In this document: positions 7,761-10,336 of the stretch, piece after piece | Layout of the letters: each line of letters opens with the position of its first letter | Position numbering within the stretch: the first letter of the stretch is position 1 | Source of the DNA: Chrysomallon squamiferum | Taxonomy: Eukaryota > Mollusca > Gastropoda > Neomphalida > Peltospiridae | Direction: 5' to 3' | Assembly (NCBI GenBank): GCA_012295275.1 | Contig: CM022670.1 | Coordinates: 15,283,862-15,294,197 of the forward strand | DNA length: 10,336 bases | Translations under genes and position numbers: made by a program | Notes under the pieces: model-generated | Database searches by the model: none | Told to the model about the DNA's origin: nothing | The model's input: the letters and a program-made list of their open reading frames with translations, nothing else

Positions 7761-7792
<32 letters not shown>

Positions 7793-7935
7793 AGCAAAAT
7801 AGCAAAAAACATAAACAAAACAACAACAACAAAAATAACTAACTAAATAAAGAAAGAAAGAAATAAACAAAGAAATAAGTTAATTTAAATGAATTTAAAT
7901 AAATAGAAATGCATTTTAAGAAATAAATAAATAAA
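7758..7935 (+). repeat. Poly(A) run and A-rich tetranucleotide tract
   Basis: 33 consecutive A at 7758-7790, then AAC, AAAG and AAAT units. The corresponding site in the inverted copy has only about six A, so the run expanded or inserted after duplication. Block 7868-7927 within it matches 4129-4187 inverted. Confidence 0.85.
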
Positions 7936-8035
7936 TAAATAACAAAGAAAGAAAGAAAGGCATTACAATATAGCAAAAGTTTAAGAAAGACATTAAGGTA
8001 TTAGTTCAAAGATTAAGAAATAATCTAAAATCTAA

Positions 8036-8068
8036 TATTTATTTATTTATTTATTTATTTATTTATAT
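8036..8068 (+). repeat. (ATTT)n microsatellite
   Basis: About eight TATT units in intron 1, about 50 bp upstream of the acceptor. Confidence 0.9.
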
Positions 8069-8119
8069 TTTAATATATCTCTTCAGTATTTCTTCACTGT
8101 AGCATTTCTTTCTTTCTAG

Positions 8120-8336
8120 AATCCACGATGATGAAACAGTTGATTGTCCTTTTGCTGGTTACCATGGTGATTGCCTCTGTTTCGAGCCATTACATTGGAT
8201 GTCGTACTCGCTTTTGTAACGGATACTACGGTTATGGCGGTTACGGATATCCAGGAGGCTATGGCTACGGATACGGAAGCGGCTATGGCTATGGATACGC
8301 TAACGCCGGCTACGGATACGGCTACGGCTATTACTA
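8120..8336 (+). other. Exon 2 of the Gly/Tyr peptide gene
   Basis: It begins after TTTCTTTCTTTCTAG with AATCCACG and then ATGATG. It probably ends at 8336, where GTTAGTATT fits a donor. It contains all of the coding sequence except the final G of the stop codon. The donor is weaker than the other junctions. Confidence 0.6.
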
Positions 8337-8337
8337 G
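8128..8337 (+). CDS. Short secreted Gly/Tyr-rich protein (GYG repeats)
   Basis: 69 residues starting at the first of two adjacent ATGs, eight bases after a strong acceptor. Residues 1-20 form a signal peptide with a Leu/Val/Ile core and a small-residue end (ASVSS); cleavage is likely before His21. The predicted mature part (about 49 residues) opens with HYIGCRTRFCNG, containing Cys25 and Cys30 (C-x4-C) and two Arg. It then becomes GYG/GGY repeats to the C-terminal YY. I count 18 Gly and 17 Tyr, about 70% of the mature chain. The codons are mostly GGC/GGA and TAC/TAT, making a GC-richer island in AT-rich DNA. Such proteins resemble Gly/Tyr-rich shell-matrix proteins (shematrin-like) of molluscs and GYG antimicrobial peptides of nematodes and arachnids. 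Resemblance by composition does not prove homology. The stop is TAG whether or not the 3' intron is spliced, because TA|G is rebuilt from the first base of exon 3. Confidence 0.85.
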   Translation: MMKQLIVLLLVTMVIASVSSHYIGCRTRFCNGYYGYGGYGYPGGYGYGYGSGYGYGYANAGYGYGYGYY

Positions 8338-8634
8338 TTAGTATTTTCATCGTTTATTGCTGCAACAAGAGAATTTCTAACAACTAAATGCTTCTGTTAA
8401 ATATTTTTCACAAAGAAATCTCTCTCTCTCTCTCTGACACAAATTATTATTATTGTTTTTGTTGTTGTTGTTGTTATCATTACTACTGAACTATTACAGC
8501 TACTACTACTACTACTACTACTATTACTCTTACAATAATTTTATTATTTTTATTATTGTTGTTGTTGATTTTGATGATTTCGTTGTTGTTGCTACCACTG
8601 TTGTTTTACATATTTTTTCACTTTATTTTAACAG
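8337..8634 (+). other. Probable 3' intron (intron 2) of the Gly/Tyr peptide gene
   Basis: Donor GTTAGTATT at 8337 and acceptor TTTATTTTAACAG ending at 8634, 298 bp. It is filled with (CT)n at 8419-8435, (GTT)n at 8455-8475 and (ACT)n at about 8499-8525. The minus-strand paralogue has an intron at the same place in the gene, which supports this. If it is not spliced, the 3' UTR simply includes this stretch. Confidence 0.55.
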
Positions 8635-8720
8635 GTGGTGGCTGTTGTTGACGACACTGGCAACTAATTCACATGTTGTTGTGAAACATCTTTATCAATA
8701 AACAAACAATGCAGCATATT
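8635..8720 (+). other. Terminal exon 3 (3' UTR) of the Gly/Tyr peptide gene
   Basis: It starts GTGGTGGCTG after a good acceptor. Its first G completes the TAG stop. It ends shortly after the poly(A) signal at 8697-8702; the end given is an estimate. Confidence 0.55.
8697..8702 (+). terminator. Poly(A) signal of the Gly/Tyr peptide gene
   Basis: AATAAA, 63 bp after the exon 3 acceptor, with T-rich sequence following at about 8720-8740. Confidence 0.7.
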
Positions 8721-8827
8721 TACTTTTCTTGTTATATTTTCACGCAGTTTATAAAATAAATAGGAGATGAGTGTTACTCTTCTTCCTGGTACGCTGAACA
8801 AGTACAACCATATTGCCTGTATGTATG

Positions 8828-8887
<60 letters not shown>

Positions 8888-10336
8888 GTTTGTGTGGGTG
8901 GGTGGGTGGACAAACATATATATAATGTAATTTCGATTTATCAAATCCGAGTGCTGTAAATAATAGCAATGATAAAATCATTTTAGTATTGTCCTTGGAA
9001 AGATATGGATGGTAACTGACTATGCCTGGATTTATAAACACAAAATGATGGTGTATATTTAATTATTTAATAAGTAACAAACGAGAAAGAAGGAAATTGT
9101 CTTCCACATTTGGTTTGTTCGTTTTTATATGAACACTTTTTTATGTGTCTAAAATATTGAATCGATCACTGTAATATACTGTTTTACAATTCTTACCAAT
9201 ATTTCGTGTATAAACTTTATTGATCGTACCAAGATGAGATCCAGATGAATAGTAGCTGACATACTCACTCTGTCATCCCGCCTATTAAGTGAAAACAGTT
9301 GGTAACAGTCATTTAATATAAACGCTCACATCTTCACTTATTTCAATGTTCAACCGTGCTGTGTTCCAGTGTGTACCCTTGGTATTCATTGAAATTTAAT
9401 ATTAGACGTGTTGGAATTACACACACACAAAAAAAAATGGTTTAACATGCAAGAGAGTCCCAAACTGATCGTGCACGGACATGAAAATAGTTTTAATATT
9501 AATTATCCAGAAAGAATTACACCAATAAGAATCGAATGATATTATTTTAGTTAGTTTATGTTCTATATAAATTATTGTGAAGTTCAGATTCTTTGATTTT
9601 AGGATGATTAAACTCTGCTCAGAGATATTGTGTAGATTCTGTAGATGAAATTATAGGAAGTGAAACAAACTGAAGAGATGTGTTTAAAAAAAAGTAACAA
9701 AAAGACAGGTATACGAAATTAATGAGACAAAGCGCAATGTTAAAACTTTACAAAGATGTGATGTTAAAAAAGTATGGTCTGAAACAAGTAACATTTATTA
9801 ATTCATCACGTGTATTTTATATTAATGTTCTGAGTTGATTATTAACTTATTTAAAACATATCTATGTAATTTAGTAATAAAATCCATAGAATCAGGAGAC
9901 ATGCTTTTGAATGAAAATCAAAAGAGTAAAGCAGAAGTGGCTGTCTAACACTCTAAATAATGCACACAATAAGATAGTTAAACTGATTAGGGAAGACTGG
10001 ATATCAAAAACAAAATATCCTTACGTTAAATATCCTTACTTAAAATATTTAAGTCAAATAGTTAATTTGTTCATACTTGTGTGTATGAAGAAATCGTTCG
10101 TTTTCCCGGTGTTTTCAGTAAATAGTGTAATTATCTGTTAATTAAATTATTTTTCTTTAGATTTTGAAAAATATAAGTTAAAAGATTTTATAGAAGTTTT
10201 AATCGTTGTCTTCAAAATTCATAGTTTCCTTAATGGGGTGGGTAACTGAGCTATTTTACATTAATTATAAAAAATATATTTTTAATTACGTGTTTAATAA
10301 AACTTTGTAATTAATTTTAGTTAAAACAGCAAATTA
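8721..10336. other. Intergenic region, no supported gene
   Basis: I find no exon with both coding character and usable splice sites. It holds a long (TG)n tract, a short CA run at 9419-9428, and a 15-bp direct duplication (AAATATCCTTAC...) at about 10014-10043. An open frame at 9911-10141 has no signal peptide, domain or codon bias and is not called. Confidence 0.5.
8834..8909. repeat. (TG)26 microsatellite followed by GGGTGGGTGGGTGG
   Basis: About 26 TG dinucleotides, then a TTG/TTTG interruption and three GGG tracts plus a GG separated by single T. It lies about 130 bp past the poly(A) signal of the Gly/Tyr gene. Confidence 0.95.

Larger units (their letters stand above)
7004..8119 (+). 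other. Intron 1 of the Gly/Tyr peptide gene
   Basis: GTAAGT donor at 7004 and a strong pyrimidine-rich acceptor (TTTCTTTCTTTCTAG) ending at 8119, 1116 bp. It contains in order a ~52-bp minisatellite (7121-7487), the inverted-duplicate block with a promoter relic (7581-7760), a 33-A run, A-rich tetranucleotide sequence, and an (ATTT)n run. Confidence 0.6.

Noticed and set aside
7758-7790. 33-A run as a retroposon poly(A) tail
   Set aside because: The flanks on both sides match the inverted copy around an A-rich spot of about six A, and there is no retroposon body or target duplication. Slippage expansion is simpler.
8453-8701. Plus-strand frame with poly-Tyr/Leu/Val
   Set aside because: It arises from GTT, ACT and ATT repeats inside the probable 3' intron.
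8664-9041. Minus-strand frame containing a long Thr-His run
   Set aside because: The Thr-His run is the (CA)n strand of the TG microsatellite. No signal peptide, domain or splice support.
9317-9370. TATAAACG followed by CCAGTGTGT as a third family promoter and exon 1
   Set aside because: The donor is poor, and no coding exon of the family follows within the window.
9911-10141. 76-residue plus-strand frame with YPYVKYPYLKY
   Set aside because: The apparent Tyr repeat comes from a 15-bp AT-rich duplication. No signal peptide, no TATA or splice context, and AT-rich codon use like its surroundings.

Overview
The window is AT-rich, dense in microsatellites, and carries spliced genes with GT-AG introns, TATA boxes and AATAAA signals. 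It is therefore a metazoan nuclear sequence. The style of the simple repeats ((ATT)n, (ATTT)n, (TG)n next to GGGT runs) and two copies of an AAGGGAGATAAC-like motif that I remember as frequent in molluscs suggest a mollusc or other lophotrochozoan. That placement is an inference with modest confidence. There are no tRNA, rRNA, CRISPR or recognisable transposase genes.

Layout. (1) Positions 1-502 hold the 3' end of an intron and the last coding exon of a plus-strand gene I cannot name. Its C-terminus has a short helical stretch followed by an acidic tail. Its 3' UTR runs on towards about 1.3 kb. (2) Positions 1.35-3.0 kb have no gene, only AT-rich sequence with an (AT)n run and a degenerate ACT/GCT tract. 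(3) About 3.0-4.44 kb is a complete three-exon minus-strand gene. It has a TATA box at 4436-4443, a non-coding exon 1 ending at 4373, a coding exon 2 at 3608-3761, and exon 3 starting at 3127 with a poly(A) signal at 3035-3040. It encodes a 48-residue secreted peptide rich in Tyr, Trp and Phe. (4) About 4.45-6.9 kb is a divergent intergenic region full of simple repeats, with a more complex island at about 5.77-6.30 kb. (5) About 6.9-8.7 kb is the plus-strand partner gene. It has a TATA box at 6915, a non-coding exon 1 ending at 7003, coding exon 2 at 8120-8336, probable exon 3 from 8635, and AATAAA at 8697-8702. It encodes a 69-residue secreted peptide dominated by Gly-Tyr repeats. (6) From 8.72 kb to the end I find no convincing gene.

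The main result is that the two small secreted-peptide genes look like divergently oriented (head-to-head) paralogues. They share exon architecture, a similar signal peptide and start-codon context, and a stop codon lying at the second splice junction in each (TGA as T|GA; TAG as TA|G). Long stretches of intron 1 also match in inverted orientation (4194-4444 against 7581-7760, and 4129-4187 against about 7868-7927). The plus gene therefore carries inside its first intron a relic of the promoter and exon 1 that the minus gene still appears to use. It seems to have gained a new promoter about 670 bp further upstream. The mature peptides have diverged much more than the matching intron blocks. 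Gly/Tyr-rich short secreted proteins are known as shell-matrix, adhesive or structural proteins in molluscs and as antimicrobial peptides in nematodes and arachnids. The sequence alone does not decide between these roles.
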